A stretch of 64,000 nt of DNA from B30-G6 sp963701385 (GCA_963701385.1 CAVOZW010000015.1:1-64000); one strand, 5' to 3'; shown: positions 8,005 to 16,058, numbered from the stretch's first letter. Notes: generated from the sequence alone by a model not told the origin. A program made the numbers and translations.

Positions 8005-9324
8005 CTACTCGATAACCCGCGATACCGATATATCCTTCAGGTCTTCCAGGGACGGCGTAATAAATGGGGTCTGCTCTCTTCCCATCCGCCGCGCTGCTCG
8101 TGTCACATGCTTGGTGACATAGTTGTAGATTTCCTTGATGGTAACGAAGCGGTCCTCGTTCTCGTCAGCTTTGCCGCTCAGTGCGTTCAATAGATAATAA
8201 GTGAAGAGACCATGCTCCTCTTTGGGGAGTGGATTGCTGGTCTGGCCGCCGGTGGCAGCCGTCATCGCAATCACCTCCTGGGTGGCCAGACCGATGTCTT
8301 CGACCTTGAGCAGGGCCGGTCTCGAGCCCTTCGTCAGCATCTCAGCCGCCCGGGAGGCCACGCCACTGAAACAGGAATCCAAGAACACATAGGCCTGGTT
8401 AATGTCGAGATCGTTGATTTCCTTATAAAACTCCCGCAATTTATAACCGGTTTCCTCGATAAAGAGGGTGTCGCCGTCGTACGGCACCAGGTAGGGATCA
8501 CCCTTTGCCATGTCCGGCGCACCGTGACCCGCAAAATAGACATACAGGGTGGTCTCCTTGCTGACATTCGCCGGAATGAAATTCCTGAGATATCCGCTGA
8601 TTCGCGCCTTCGTGGCATCACTGTCGATGAGGGAAATAATGTTATGTTCCGGCACGCCGAGAATTCTGTTGAAGTATTCCTTGATCACCAGGGCGTCCTT
8701 GCGCGCGTAATCGACGCGCGGCAGATGGGCGTAGTCTTCGATACCGATGATCAGTCCCCAGTCCTTGGGAAAAATACGCTGGGTCGTCAGAACAGGTGCC
8801 GTAACCGCCACGGTCTTTTCCGTGATGATGGAAAACGTCTTGGCCTCGATCAAATCATTGTCGAAATATACCTTGAGCTGCCAGTCACCTGGCATTTCCT
8901 GGGCCTTGTCACCCGCTATGGACAGGTTGTGCCAGGCGGTAGACTGTTTGGTATAATTCCCCTTGCTCGTATTGAGCGCTGTATTGTTCGTTGAAAAGTA
9001 GAGCCCTCCATCCGGACCATACCACTCCCAGCGAATTTTGTGTTTGCCCGACAGGTTCTCAAAGTTCAGATGGGCGAAAACCGCCTCGTCTTTGGTGGAA
9101 AACCGGTTCGTCGCAGTGGTGGGAACCCCCAGGCCGCCGGTGGTGCTGACATCCTTGGAGAGGGTCGTTCCTGCGTACCGAAATGGGGGTGTTTTCTGGA
9201 TGGTTTTTGAGCCGCCACAGGCAGCCAGCACCAAGATGAGGGCCAGAAAAAGGGCAACAGCGCTAAACCTTGATAAGAACTGGTGGAGCGGACTTAGACA
9301 TTTCACTTCCATTTTGCCACCCAT
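8005..9324 (-). CDS. Caspase-fold (peptidase C14-like) lipoprotein
   Basis: A lipobox LAAC (Cys36) indicates lipid anchoring. Residues ~70-170 form a beta-rich domain (WEWYGPDGGLY region). Residues ~185-435 are a caspase/metacaspase-like domain starting DWGLIIGIEDYA, with the catalytic His267 in YFAGHGAP and Cys318 in LDSCFSG, both present. The enzyme should cleave after a specific residue, probably Arg/Lys as in metacaspases, but the substrate is unknown. Two ATG codons (9324 and 9312) are possible. It opens an apparent operon with the DUF4384 gene 7 nt downstream, and a good promoter lies 85 nt upstream. It could instead be a non-proteolytic signalling homologue. Confidence 0.88.
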   Translation of the reverse strand: MGGKMEVKCLSPLHQFLSRFSAVALFLALILVLAACGGSKTIQKTPPFRYAGTTLSKDVSTTGGLGVPTTATNRFSTKDEAVFAHLNFENLSGKHKIRWEWYGPDGGLYFSTNNTALNTSKGNYTKQSTAWHNLSIAGDKAQEMPGDWQLKVYFDNDLIEAKTFSIITEKTVAVTAPVLTTQRIFPKDWGLIIGIEDYAHLPRVDYARKDALVIKEYFNRILGVPEHNIISLIDSDATKARISGYLRNFIPANVSKETTLYVYFAGHGAPDMAKGDPYLVPYDGDTLFIEETGYKLREFYKEINDLDINQAYVFLDSCFSGVASRAAEMLTKGSRPALLKVEDIGLATQEVIAMTAATGGQTSNPLPKEEHGLFTYYLLNALSGKADENEDRFVTIKEIYNYVTKHVTRAARRMGREQTPFITPSLEDLKDISVSRVIE

Positions 9325-9408
9325 CGGCTATTCATTGTCTGAAAATAAATTGAATAGAAATATATGGTTTTTGGAAGAACGGAGCTATGCACTTCATTCA
9401 CATGACTC

Positions 9409-9437
9409 AGTATAATAAAAGCGATCTTACAAATCAA
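9409..9437 (-). promoter_or_regulatory. Sigma-70 promoter of the caspase operon
   Basis: On the minus strand TTGATT (9432-9437) and TATACT (9409-9414) are separated by exactly 17 nt. The -10 is about 85 nt upstream of the caspase start. No other gene on this strand starts nearby. Confidence 0.6.
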
Positions 9438-9520
9438 ATGATTTTTATTCAAAATAACTTCTGCCATCTCGAAATTGACAACTTCGGGAATCGGATCTTG
9501 ATCAGAAGACAGGGGCAAAT

Positions 9521-11080
9521 TTAACCCGGGTACCCGGTAATCTTGCGAATGCGTTCGTAAAGCGGCTTGAGGTGCTTGTACATCTTTTTGTAGACCTCGT
9601 GGTAGAGTGCGTCGTACATCTGATGTGTCTTTGGATCGGGCTCGAACACTTCCCCCACGCGTGTCATAGCTTTTACGGCGGACGCGAAGCTGTCATGAAA
9701 ACCGAGGCCAACAGCCGCATCGATAGCCGCGCCAAGGCCGGAGGTTTCATAGACATGCGGTTTCCCTGTTGGCAGACCAAAAATATCTGCTGTTAGCTGC
9801 AGAGCGTTTTGGCTCTGGGATCCGCCCCCGGATACACGTAGGCTGTTGACAGATGTTCGACTGCGTTTCTCGATCCGTTCCTTGCCCTCCCGCATGGCAT
9901 ATGCCAACCCCTCGATGATGGCACGGTAGAGGTGGGCCCGGGTGTGAATGTCTCCAAATCCGATAATGGCCCCCTTGGCCTCCGGTCCCGGAGATTTCAA
10001 TCCTGGCGTCCAGTAAGGTTGCAGAACCAGACCCATGGAACAAGGGGGAATATCTTCCAGCAGATTCTCAAACAGCGTCTCCGGAGTCAAGCCTGTCTTC
10101 CTGGCTTCGCGTCGCTCGGGATGGCCAAATTCCTCCTTGAACCAGTTGACCATCCAATATCCCCTGAAAACCTGAACTTCCACGGTGTGATAACCGGGAA
10201 CGGCTGATGGATATGCCGGCAAAAGCGGAATGGGCTCGATATATTTTTTATGGGTCACGTTGATGGTGGCCGTGGTGCCGTAGCTGATACATCCAACCGA
10301 AGCGTCGAGACTCCCGGACCCGATAACTTCACACGCTTTATCGGCAGCAGCGGCAATCAGGGGCAGATCTTTGGGAATGCCGGATGCTGCTGACGCAACC
10401 CCGGTAATGGTGCCCAGCACCTGGCCCGGCGGCACCAGATCAGGCAGCATTTCCCTTTTAATGGGAAGACACCGCCATTTCCAGTCCCAGGAAGGTGCCC
10501 AGCGCATGTGACGGTAATCGAAGGGAACATACCCGACCTGGCATCCAATGGAATCGACAAACGTTCCCGTAAGTCTGTGGGTGAGGAATCCAGAAAGGAG
10601 CAGGTATTTATGGGTATTTCCCCAAAGGTCTGGCTGGAAGGCCTGGATCCAATTGGCTTCGGCCTCTGCCTGAAAATAGGCAATGGTGTCGCTAAGCCGG
10701 GTCAGCCTGAACAGAAATCCCCAGGGACCGCCAATGAACGGCAGCCCATGTATCTTACGCTGATCGAGCCATAGAATGGCTGGTCTCAAAGGTATGCCCT
10801 TTGGATCTACATTGATGACCGTGCCCCGCTGAGTGGTAAGGGTTACGCCCGCTAGCCGTTCCTTGAGTCGACCGTCCTGTTTCCAAAGCGACTGGCATGC
10901 CTGGCAGAGCACATCCCAGAACACCTCGGGATCCTGCTCTGCCCAGCCGGGTTGTTTTGAAAAATAAGGCTCGAAGCCAACCTGCTCCTTGGCCAGCAGG
11001 GTGCCGGTATCATCGAAAACAATCGCCTTCAGGCTCTGAGTACCGTTGTCGATGGCCAGTATCAAGTCTTTTGTGGACAT
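9521..11080 (-). CDS. FGGY-family carbohydrate kinase
   Basis: A 519-residue sugar or polyol kinase. The N-terminal phosphate-binding loop reads AIDNGTQSLKAIVFD, the GWAEQDP motif follows near residue 46, and the C-terminal FGGY signature region shows VSGGGSQSQNALQLTADIFG. The family phosphorylates sugars such as xylulose, ribulose, glycerol or gluconate using ATP; the exact substrate cannot be read here because the substrate-pocket residues are divergent. GGAAGTGAG precedes the ATG. The gene stands apart, with no sugar transporter or isomerase nearby, so the neighbourhood does not help with substrate. Confidence 0.85.
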   Translation of the reverse strand: MSTKDLILAIDNGTQSLKAIVFDDTGTLLAKEQVGFEPYFSKQPGWAEQDPEVFWDVLCQACQSLWKQDGRLKERLAGVTLTTQRGTVINVDPKGIPLRPAILWLDQRKIHGLPFIGGPWGFLFRLTRLSDTIAYFQAEAEANWIQAFQPDLWGNTHKYLLLSGFLTHRLTGTFVDSIGCQVGYVPFDYRHMRWAPSWDWKWRCLPIKREMLPDLVPPGQVLGTITGVASAASGIPKDLPLIAAAADKACEVIGSGSLDASVGCISYGTTATINVTHKKYIEPIPLLPAYPSAVPGYHTVEVQVFRGYWMVNWFKEEFGHPERREARKTGLTPETLFENLLEDIPPCSMGLVLQPYWTPGLKSPGPEAKGAIIGFGDIHTRAHLYRAIIEGLAYAMREGKERIEKRSRTSVNSLRVSGGGSQSQNALQLTADIFGLPTGKPHVYETSGLGAAIDAAVGLGFHDSFASAVKAMTRVGEVFEPDPKTHQMYDALYHEVYKKMYKHLKPLYERIRKITGYPG

Positions 11081-11290
11081 GTCTCACTTCCCCACATGGA
11101 TGAGCACTGGGTCCCAAAAAGGAACCGCTAAAAAACCACTGCTACCTGAACTGAGCGATTTTTCCCGAAAAGGTATGCCGAGATTTTAATCGAGGGGGGT
11201 TCGAAGTAAAAAACTACGACTTCACCCTCAGGCGCCTTGACTCTGAAGCCCTCCGGCTTTTGCAATGTTGGGGTACACTCAGCTCAGGCT

Positions 11291-12301
11291 CTAATATTTG
11301 TGCCTGACCCTCGTAATATTCTCCACCTCTCCCATCACGATGATTGTTTCACCGGATGCCAGCAAACGGGATGGTTCAGGATTAAACTCGATTTCTTTGT
11401 TGTTGTTTCTGATACCCAACACCAAAAGATTATATTTTTGTTTGAGTCCTGAATCAATGATGTTCTTTTGCAAGAGGGGGGATTTCTCGGCGACACTGAT
11501 CTCATGAATCCGTAAATTGCCCCGGCTGCTGCGCAGCATACTGTCCAGAAAATCGACGGCGGCTGGGCGGATCATCTCGGATGCCATTCGCAGCGCTCCG
11601 ATGTAATTGGGTGAAACAATACTGTTGGCACCGGCCCGTCGCATCTTGGCTTCGAGTGCGGCATCGGTGGTCCGGCTCACAATCCTGATTCTGCTGTTTA
11701 GCATCCGCGCACTCATGGTCGTGAACAGGTTATCCTTGTCCGACGCCAGGCTGACGATAATGCCTTTGGCGTTTTCAATCCCGGCAGCTTTCAGGTTCGC
11801 GTCATCCGAAGCATCTCCCATTATGTAGAGCAGGTCTTCCCAGATGGCTTTACAACGCCCAATGATCTCTTCGCTTTGTTCGATGAGAACCACGGGTTCC
11901 CCGTTAACAATCATTTCAGCCAATACCGGCCGACCGGTTTGCCCTCCCCCGCAGACAATATAATGGTCCTTTAGCTTCTGAATTTTTTTCTCCATTCTTT
12001 TTTTCCTCAATATTCCGGAAAGTTCACCTTCGATGATAATAGCCGTCAATGTACTGATCCCGTATAGAATAATCCCCATCCCGAAGGTTATGAGAACCAT
12101 GGTAAAGAGCTCGGCCGTGACATTTCCAGCCACTTCGATGACTTCACCGTACCCCACGGTTGTCAGGGAGATAACGGTCATGTAAAGGCAGGTCATGAAG
12201 TCATACTGGGCTTTAAAAATAAAATAATACCCCAAAGTTCCCGCCCAGATGACGCAGAAAATCGCAGAGATGATGTAGATAAGACGCCGCTTTATTTCCA
12301 T
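11291..12301 (-). CDS. Two-TM potassium channel with RCK (TrkA-N/TrkA-C) domains
   Basis: A 336-residue K+ channel subunit of the Kch/MthK type. TM1 is near residues 8-28, the pore helix and selectivity filter TTVGYGEV near 47-54, and TM2 near 62-88. Residues ~112-230 are a Rossmann TrkA-N/RCK domain (YIVCGGGQTGRPV), and 250-330 look like TrkA-C (LVLGIRNNN, GETIIVMG). It should form a tetrameric channel gated by ligand binding to the RCK ring. The product is full length. It is separated by about 200 nt from the FGGY kinase gene and by 302 nt from the hgc operon, so it is likely its own transcription unit. Confidence 0.9.
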   Translation of the reverse strand: MEIKRRLIYIISAIFCVIWAGTLGYYFIFKAQYDFMTCLYMTVISLTTVGYGEVIEVAGNVTAELFTMVLITFGMGIILYGISTLTAIIIEGELSGILRKKRMEKKIQKLKDHYIVCGGGQTGRPVLAEMIVNGEPVVLIEQSEEIIGRCKAIWEDLLYIMGDASDDANLKAAGIENAKGIIVSLASDKDNLFTTMSARMLNSRIRIVSRTTDAALEAKMRRAGANSIVSPNYIGALRMASEMIRPAAVDFLDSMLRSSRGNLRIHEISVAEKSPLLQKNIIDSGLKQKYNLLVLGIRNNNKEIEFNPEPSRLLASGETIIVMGEVENITRVRHKY

Positions 12302-12575
12302 ATCGTATTGATACCTGTACCACGACAGTGAGCGCTGACCCGAACATTACATGAAACGTGACGAAGAAGTCTTAGGTTGCTTCAATATGTCATAAAATTG
12401 TCTGGCTAATGCAAGTCAATCAACATGGTACCTTTCGAAATCAAGAAATGACGGGCTAGTCGGTTGGTCATGTTTCACCCTTCCATCTTCGCTCTAAATG
12501 CTAGGCCGGGCAGGTCGGGTTATCCTGATCGGCCCTGGCGCTGTGTGTAACCCATAGGGTCACAAGACTCAAGCT
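12302..12575. other. Intergenic region between the hgc operon end and the K+ channel gene
   Basis: No convincing gene is seen. On the minus strand there is a 21-codon open frame (start near 12471) with a GGAAGGG-type site, but its protein resembles nothing I know. The region should contain the channel promoter; I could not identify a clear -35/-10 pair. Confidence 0.4.
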
Positions 12576-12603
12576 AAAAAACTTTTTGCGAACGCAAAAG
12601 GTT
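12576..12603 (-). terminator. Rho-independent terminator of the hgcA-hgcB operon
   Basis: Read on the minus strand, CTTTTGCG and CGCAAAAAG form a stem with a very short loop, followed by TTTTTT. It begins directly at the stop of the 108-residue gene that overlaps hgcB, so it closes the three-gene transcript. The AT-rich stem weakens the call a little. Confidence 0.65.
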
Positions 12604-12930
12604 TTAGAATTCCACTTGGTGAACCATGTCTGTGTCTTGAAGAATCTTTCGAATTTGTTTTTGAACCGTTTTGTCGGTGATCGGTTCAACGCGGGAGATG
12701 GGTGCACCGCGTGCATCCGTTTTATATTTCAGATCACGAACGACGCCGGGCACACGGGCAAAACAGACACCGCCGTTGCCACAGCAGGTGTTGTTCATTA
12801 CGGCACAGCCAACATAGTATAGGATGGTCTTTTTTTGTAATCGGAGCAGCCCTTCCTTTAAAAAGGTATACGCCCCGCCGATGGCGGCAACCTCACTGTT
12901 GAGTCTGGGGTGGGTATGATCTAACAGCAA
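12604..12930 (-). CDS. Unknown Cys-containing protein overlapping the end of hgcB
   Basis: A 108-residue protein not assigned to any family. The start is TTG at 12930, preceded by a strong GGAGG 9 nt upstream that lies inside the hgcB 3' end; the two genes overlap by 10 nt, which implies translational coupling. The middle holds YYVGCAVMNNTCCGNGG, a cluster of Cys that could bind metal or act as thiols. The C-terminal third is basic and helical (KTVQKQIRKIL). No signal peptide is seen, so it should be cytoplasmic. It is followed at once by a terminator, making it the last gene of hgcA-hgcB-orf. An involvement in mercury or HgcB thiol chemistry is only a guess from position. Confidence 0.7.
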   Translation of the reverse strand: MLLDHTHPRLNSEVAAIGGAYTFLKEGLLRLQKKTILYYVGCAVMNNTCCGNGGVCFARVPGVVRDLKYKTDARGAPISRVEPITDKTVQKQIRKILQDTDMVHQVEF

Positions 12931-13211
12931 TCCACACCTCCGCAGGAAGCCGTCGCCTTGCCCCTAATCCAGGTTTGGATGATATAGGCAGCACATCCGA
13001 CCCCGGGATTGACAGTGACCGCACCCACGGGACAATTCCTGGCACAGGCACCGCATTCCATACACCCATCCCTGTCCACGACCAGCGCTTTTTGGGCCCC
13101 AATGTCAAAGACAGCATGTGGACAGACAATTTCACAGATCCCGCATCCGGTACAGGCATCTTGATCGAGTTTCAGGGTTGTCACATTTGAAAGATATCTT
13201 AATTTTTTCAT
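12921..13211 (-). CDS. hgcB: HgcB, 2[4Fe-4S] ferredoxin of mercury methylation
   Basis: A 96-residue ferredoxin with two CX2CX2CX3CP clusters (Cys20/23/26/30 and Cys50/53/56/60). It also has the HgcB-specific features: a conserved Cys73 in GVGCAAYIIQTW and a C-terminal vicinal Cys pair (Cys95-Cys96, the last two residues). HgcB is known to reduce the HgcA corrinoid to the Co(I) state and its extra Cys residues are thought to handle Hg(II). It starts 17 nt after the hgcA stop with a GGGAG ribosome site, so the two form one operon. The combination with HgcA upstream makes the assignment firm. Confidence 0.96.
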   Translation of the reverse strand: MKKLRYLSNVTTLKLDQDACTGCGICEIVCPHAVFDIGAQKALVVDRDGCMECGACARNCPVGAVTVNPGVGCAAYIIQTWIRGKATASCGGVDCC

Positions 13212-13228
13212 TCATTCTCCCAGATCAT

Positions 13229-14431
13229 CTAAACAAACATCGCACCAACCCAGCCTGCAATCGATACGATCATCGCCAAGGCCTGAAAGGGTATGGCAAA
13301 CCGCATCTCTTTTTCAACGCCGGAAGGGGAGGTGTAGGGCGTCGACCCGGTAAAATTCATGGCCAGATATGAACTGATGGCGATGATGAAAAAAATCAAA
13401 GCCACGGCTTCTAAAAAACCTATGGCCGCCCCCATCACCCCTACCAAACCGGCACCCGCTAATAGTCCGACAATGACGCCTTTGACCGCAAATGCTTTTC
13501 CCGGTATCCAGGGCAACAGCACCGGCACCGCTACGGCGCCTGAAAAAATACCAACCGCACACGCCGTAATCAAGATGAGTCCACGGCTCCAGGCCAGACC
13601 GATAGAAAAGAAACTCGACCCGATGCCCGAAAGGATGAAACCCGCCAAAAAAAACCATAACAAATACTTGCGCAACACCGACAGCTCAACCGGAACGAGT
13701 GTCAATCGCTCCACAAAGGTAAATGTCACTTGGCGCATGGTTTTGTCGGCCTTCAAACCGGCCTTCAAGAAAGGCTTGATCTCGCTTGCACGAATCGGGC
13801 CCCAGGTCACCTGAAAACCACAGCCTTTTTTAACCTGTTTACCTGAAACACCCGTTGCGGACAATTGGGGCAGGATCAGTCTTCGGTGGCTCACTACTTC
13901 CCGAAGATGGGTCTGTTTGACCCTGTAAATCACTTCCTCGGTGGAAAACGTCTTTTTACCGGCTGCACACCAGACATTGATGCCTCTGGTATCCAGAACC
14001 AGGATCCATGCATGCGACCCCTCGAGATCCCCGCGAAGGCTGTCGAAGGTGAGCTTATAGTTCGCTGTTACCAAGACAGGCGAGGTTGGGGTGACATCAC
14101 CGATGCTGTAAAGCCCTGGCGCCACCTTATACTGACTTCTGTTGAATCCCAGGCGAACCTTGATGGTTCCAAGGATGTCTGTCCTCTCAAGTCTCGTTTT
14201 GATTCTAGGAACAGGCCCCGCAGGTGTGTTTATAAAACTCTCCACAAATCCACACAGGTGATAACCCGGTCTTTCAAAGGGACTGCTGGCAGGACCTGCT
14301 GGAGGGCCGCAGCAAATCTCGTCTTCCGGCGTTTCTCTGTAAATGGGTAGCATTTCTGTTAACCCTTCATTCACGCACGATGTCTGAGCGGTGCCACAGC
14401 ACCCATGGTCATTGTTTGTTTCCGTTGACAT
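13229..14431 (-). CDS. hgcA: HgcA, corrinoid protein that methylates mercury
   Basis: A 400-residue membrane corrinoid protein. The diagnostic cap-helix motif NVWCAAGK is present at residues 152-159, with Cys155 the predicted lower axial ligand of the cobalamin cobalt. The C-terminal ~150 residues carry five hydrophobic segments, as in known HgcA. HgcA transfers a methyl group from methylcobalamin to Hg(II), giving methylmercury. The N-terminal ~50 residues are Cys-rich (CC at 11-12 and 40-41, plus Cys19), an extension I do not recall as universal. An AGGGTG site precedes the ATG and a palindrome lies 11-28 nt upstream. hgcB follows 17 nt downstream. The methyl donor route in this organism is not visible in the window except for fhs. 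Confidence 0.96.
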   Translation of the reverse strand: MSTETNNDHGCCGTAQTSCVNEGLTEMLPIYRETPEDEICCGPPAGPASSPFERPGYHLCGFVESFINTPAGPVPRIKTRLERTDILGTIKVRLGFNRSQYKVAPGLYSIGDVTPTSPVLVTANYKLTFDSLRGDLEGSHAWILVLDTRGINVWCAAGKKTFSTEEVIYRVKQTHLREVVSHRRLILPQLSATGVSGKQVKKGCGFQVTWGPIRASEIKPFLKAGLKADKTMRQVTFTFVERLTLVPVELSVLRKYLLWFFLAGFILSGIGSSFFSIGLAWSRGLILITACAVGIFSGAVAVPVLLPWIPGKAFAVKGVIVGLLAGAGLVGVMGAAIGFLEAVALIFFIIAISSYLAMNFTGSTPYTSPSGVEKEMRFAIPFQALAMIVSIAGWVGAMFV

Positions 14432-14441
14432 CTAACACCCT

Positions 14442-14459
14442 AACCCGGATATCCCGGTT
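14442..14459. promoter_or_regulatory. Palindrome in the hgcA leader
   Basis: An 18-bp near-perfect inverted repeat (AACCCGGATATCCCGGTT, one mismatched base pair) centred on GGATATCC lies 11-28 nt before the hgcA start codon. It could be an operator for a dimeric regulator or an mRNA hairpin next to the ribosome site. A related direct repeat ATCCGG-TT-ATCCGG lies about 100 nt further upstream. Published hgc regulation often involves ArsR-like proteins, but this site is not the usual ArsR form. Confidence 0.45.
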
Positions 14460-14682
14460 GAAGCGAAAGGCAAACCCAGACTCAGGGAACCCATCGGTCT
14501 CCATCACCTGCTCGCTCATGCAGTAGCAAGCGTTAGGACCTTCGATTTCACCTTCTATTTATCCGGTTATCCGGGTTTGTTCAAGATCTTGCAAGCACCG
14601 TCTTAGCGTCGGCAGGGCCAGTGACAACATGTCGACGATTTATCCAATGATGTCAAGTTCTAATAAATTCATTGCACCAATT

Positions 14683-14853
14683 TTATGCGTCGGTTTTTTC
14701 AAGCTTATCCTTGGCAAGACAGAGACCGCACCGGTCATCGCTGCACCTCTGGCAGGAAAAACAGTCACGGCAGGGGTGTTTTTGCGGGCATAAGGCGTCT
14801 TGCTCCGGCACATATATCTTTCCTTTGATATCCGGAAGGGTAATGAAAGGCAT
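14683..14853 (-). CDS. Small Cys-rich protein, 56 residues
   Basis: An ATG at 14853 with GAGGAG 8 nt upstream opens a 56-codon frame. The product MPFITLPDIKGKIYVPE... contains eight Cys in a compact block between residues 22 and 44 (LCP, PC, DCFSC, RC, RCGLC), typical of a small metal- or Fe-S-binding protein. I believe similar small proteins occur in other Desulfobacterota, but I cannot name a family. It is upstream of hgcA on the same strand, 251 nt away, so co-transcription is possible but not shown. Confidence 0.7.
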   Translation of the reverse strand: MPFITLPDIKGKIYVPEQDALCPQKHPCRDCFSCQRCSDDRCGLCLAKDKLEKTDA

Positions 14854-14965
14854 CAGGCCAACTCCTCACATAAGGTTGAACGTAACAGACATAAATTAAG
14901 AACGATTGTAAAATTTGTCAAAACAGGCCCCAACCTGATTCCCTGCAACCCCTCACTTATAAAAA

Positions 14966-15047
14966 GGGCCCTTGATAAAGCAAGCCATTTATATTATGGT
15001 TTTCTACACGCACTGCATCCAGGAAAATCTCTTTTTTTCAAGGGCCC
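14966..15047 (-). other. 82-nt element bounded by a 10-bp inverted repeat, possible small RNA or terminator
   Basis: GGGCCCTTGA at 14966-14975 and TCAAGGGCCC at 15038-15047 are perfect inverted repeats. On the minus strand the second arm is followed directly by TTTTTAT, which looks like a termination tract, so the element could be a short transcript or a long-range hairpin upstream of the Cys-rich gene. No protein-coding potential was seen within it. Confidence 0.35.
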
Positions 15048-15100
15048 ATTGTGAGCGTTTCCGTTTGTTAGAAAAAATTTAAACCCGTTGGGAACGATTT

Positions 15101-15586
15101 ATGGATGTTATCATCAACGAAGAATGCATGCCCTTCCAGAACAGACGGATGTTTGCCATTGGTTGTTGCATTATCGTAATTTTTCTTATTATTGGCTGTG
15201 CCTCGACACCCAAGTGCGAATCCAAGGAGGTACCTGCCTGGTTATCCACCACACCACAGGATGATACTTACTTTTACGCCATCGGCATTTCAGGTCGAAC
15301 CAGGAATGTTAGGGACGCATGGATTCAAGCAGGAAACCGGGGAAGGGCCGAACTCGGTCGCATTATCTTTTCGCATGTATCAAGCCAGGATACGATCGTC
15401 AACACGTCCCGGGGGCAATATTCAAGCCAGCTTATCGATATTTTGTCCGATACGGAACTCAACTACACGGAAATTATCGAGCGCTGGTATGATCAGTGTG
15501 GGGACTATGGCCCACCCCATTACCATTATATCCTGGTAAGGATGGATAAAAAGACAGCAGCCCTAGTGTTGAGAAACCTGAACTGA
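15101..15586 (+). CDS. LPP20-like lipoprotein
   Basis: A 161-residue lipoprotein with lipobox IIGC (Cys33 counting from the ATG at 15101; an ATG at 15128 is also possible and gives a more usual signal length). After the signal, PAWLSTTPQDDTYFYAIGIS and the following AR-rich helix match the LPP20 lipoprotein fold, which is related to FlgT_N. The function of the family is unclear; members are outer-membrane lipoproteins. It is followed 52 nt later by the DUF2914 gene and then plsY, all on the same strand. It resembles in fold the N-terminal half of the DUF4384 protein at 7143-7997. Confidence 0.7.
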   Translation: MDVIINEECMPFQNRRMFAIGCCIIVIFLIIGCASTPKCESKEVPAWLSTTPQDDTYFYAIGISGRTRNVRDAWIQAGNRGRAELGRIIFSHVSSQDTIVNTSRGQYSSQLIDILSDTELNYTEIIERWYDQCGDYGPPHYHYILVRMDKKTAALVLRNLN

Positions 15587-15638
15587 CAATCCGGGTCCCT
15601 GAGGCTTTGGGACATCATAAACAGTACTGGAGGCGACG

Positions 15639-16058
15639 ATGCGACAGGTCAAATGGCTTCTTTTCATCTTGATGTTCATGACCCTCTCCCCTTTGTTTTT
15701 CTCATCGACATTGCTGGCCCAAGGCACATCAAACACGGAAATCTGGGTGGAAGAGGCTGCTATGTGTCGACAAATCGTGAATCGAGTACCGATTGGTAAG
15801 GGATCTGTTTTCAATGTCGGTATTGAACGCGTTTACTGTTTTACAAAGATTGTCGGAGCTAAAACAGACACGACAATCATCCATAACTGGTACTTGAACG
15901 GCACCCTCAAAGCCTCAGTGACGCTTCCGGTCAACTCGGCTGCCTGGCGCACCTGGAGTTCAAAAGAGATCTCTCCCATTGAATTCGGTGACTGGATGGT
16001 GGAAGTGCTGACAGCGGATGGTGAGGCCCTCGAAAACATTCTCTTTCTTATTCAGTGA
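15639..16058 (+). CDS. Exported DUF2914-domain protein
   Basis: A 139-residue protein with a signal peptide (to about LLAQG, residue 28). The rest matches DUF2914: a Cys-containing strand (VYCFTKI), HNWYLNG, and the hallmark WRTWSSKEISP followed by GDWMVEV. Such proteins are periplasmic or membrane-linked and have no established activity. Its TGA stop overlaps the GTG start of plsY, indicating translational coupling to phospholipid synthesis. GGAGG lies a few nt before the start. Confidence 0.8.
   Translation: MRQVKWLLFILMFMTLSPLFFSSTLLAQGTSNTEIWVEEAAMCRQIVNRVPIGKGSVFNVGIERVYCFTKIVGAKTDTTIIHNWYLNGTLKASVTLPVNSAAWRTWSSKEISPIEFGDWMVEVLTADGEALENILFLIQ

Noticed and set aside
7083..8015. Long plus-strand frame opposite the DUF4384 gene
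   Set aside because: Antisense shadow; the minus-strand product has a signal peptide and known domains.
5257..9324. Known anti-phage caspase defence system
   Set aside because: The proteins are exported or lipid-anchored and no cyclic-nucleotide, gasdermin or nuclease partner is present.
14409..14519. A 36-codon frame just before and overlapping hgcA
   Set aside because: No ribosome site before its ATG, and the frame continues upstream without a good start. It looks slightly protein-like (ETDGFPESGFAF) but may be chance or a remnant.
14432..14640. Cobalamin or other riboswitch in the hgcA leader
   Set aside because: No B12-box or other riboswitch core was recognised; the repeats seen are simple palindromes. 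A covariance search would settle it.
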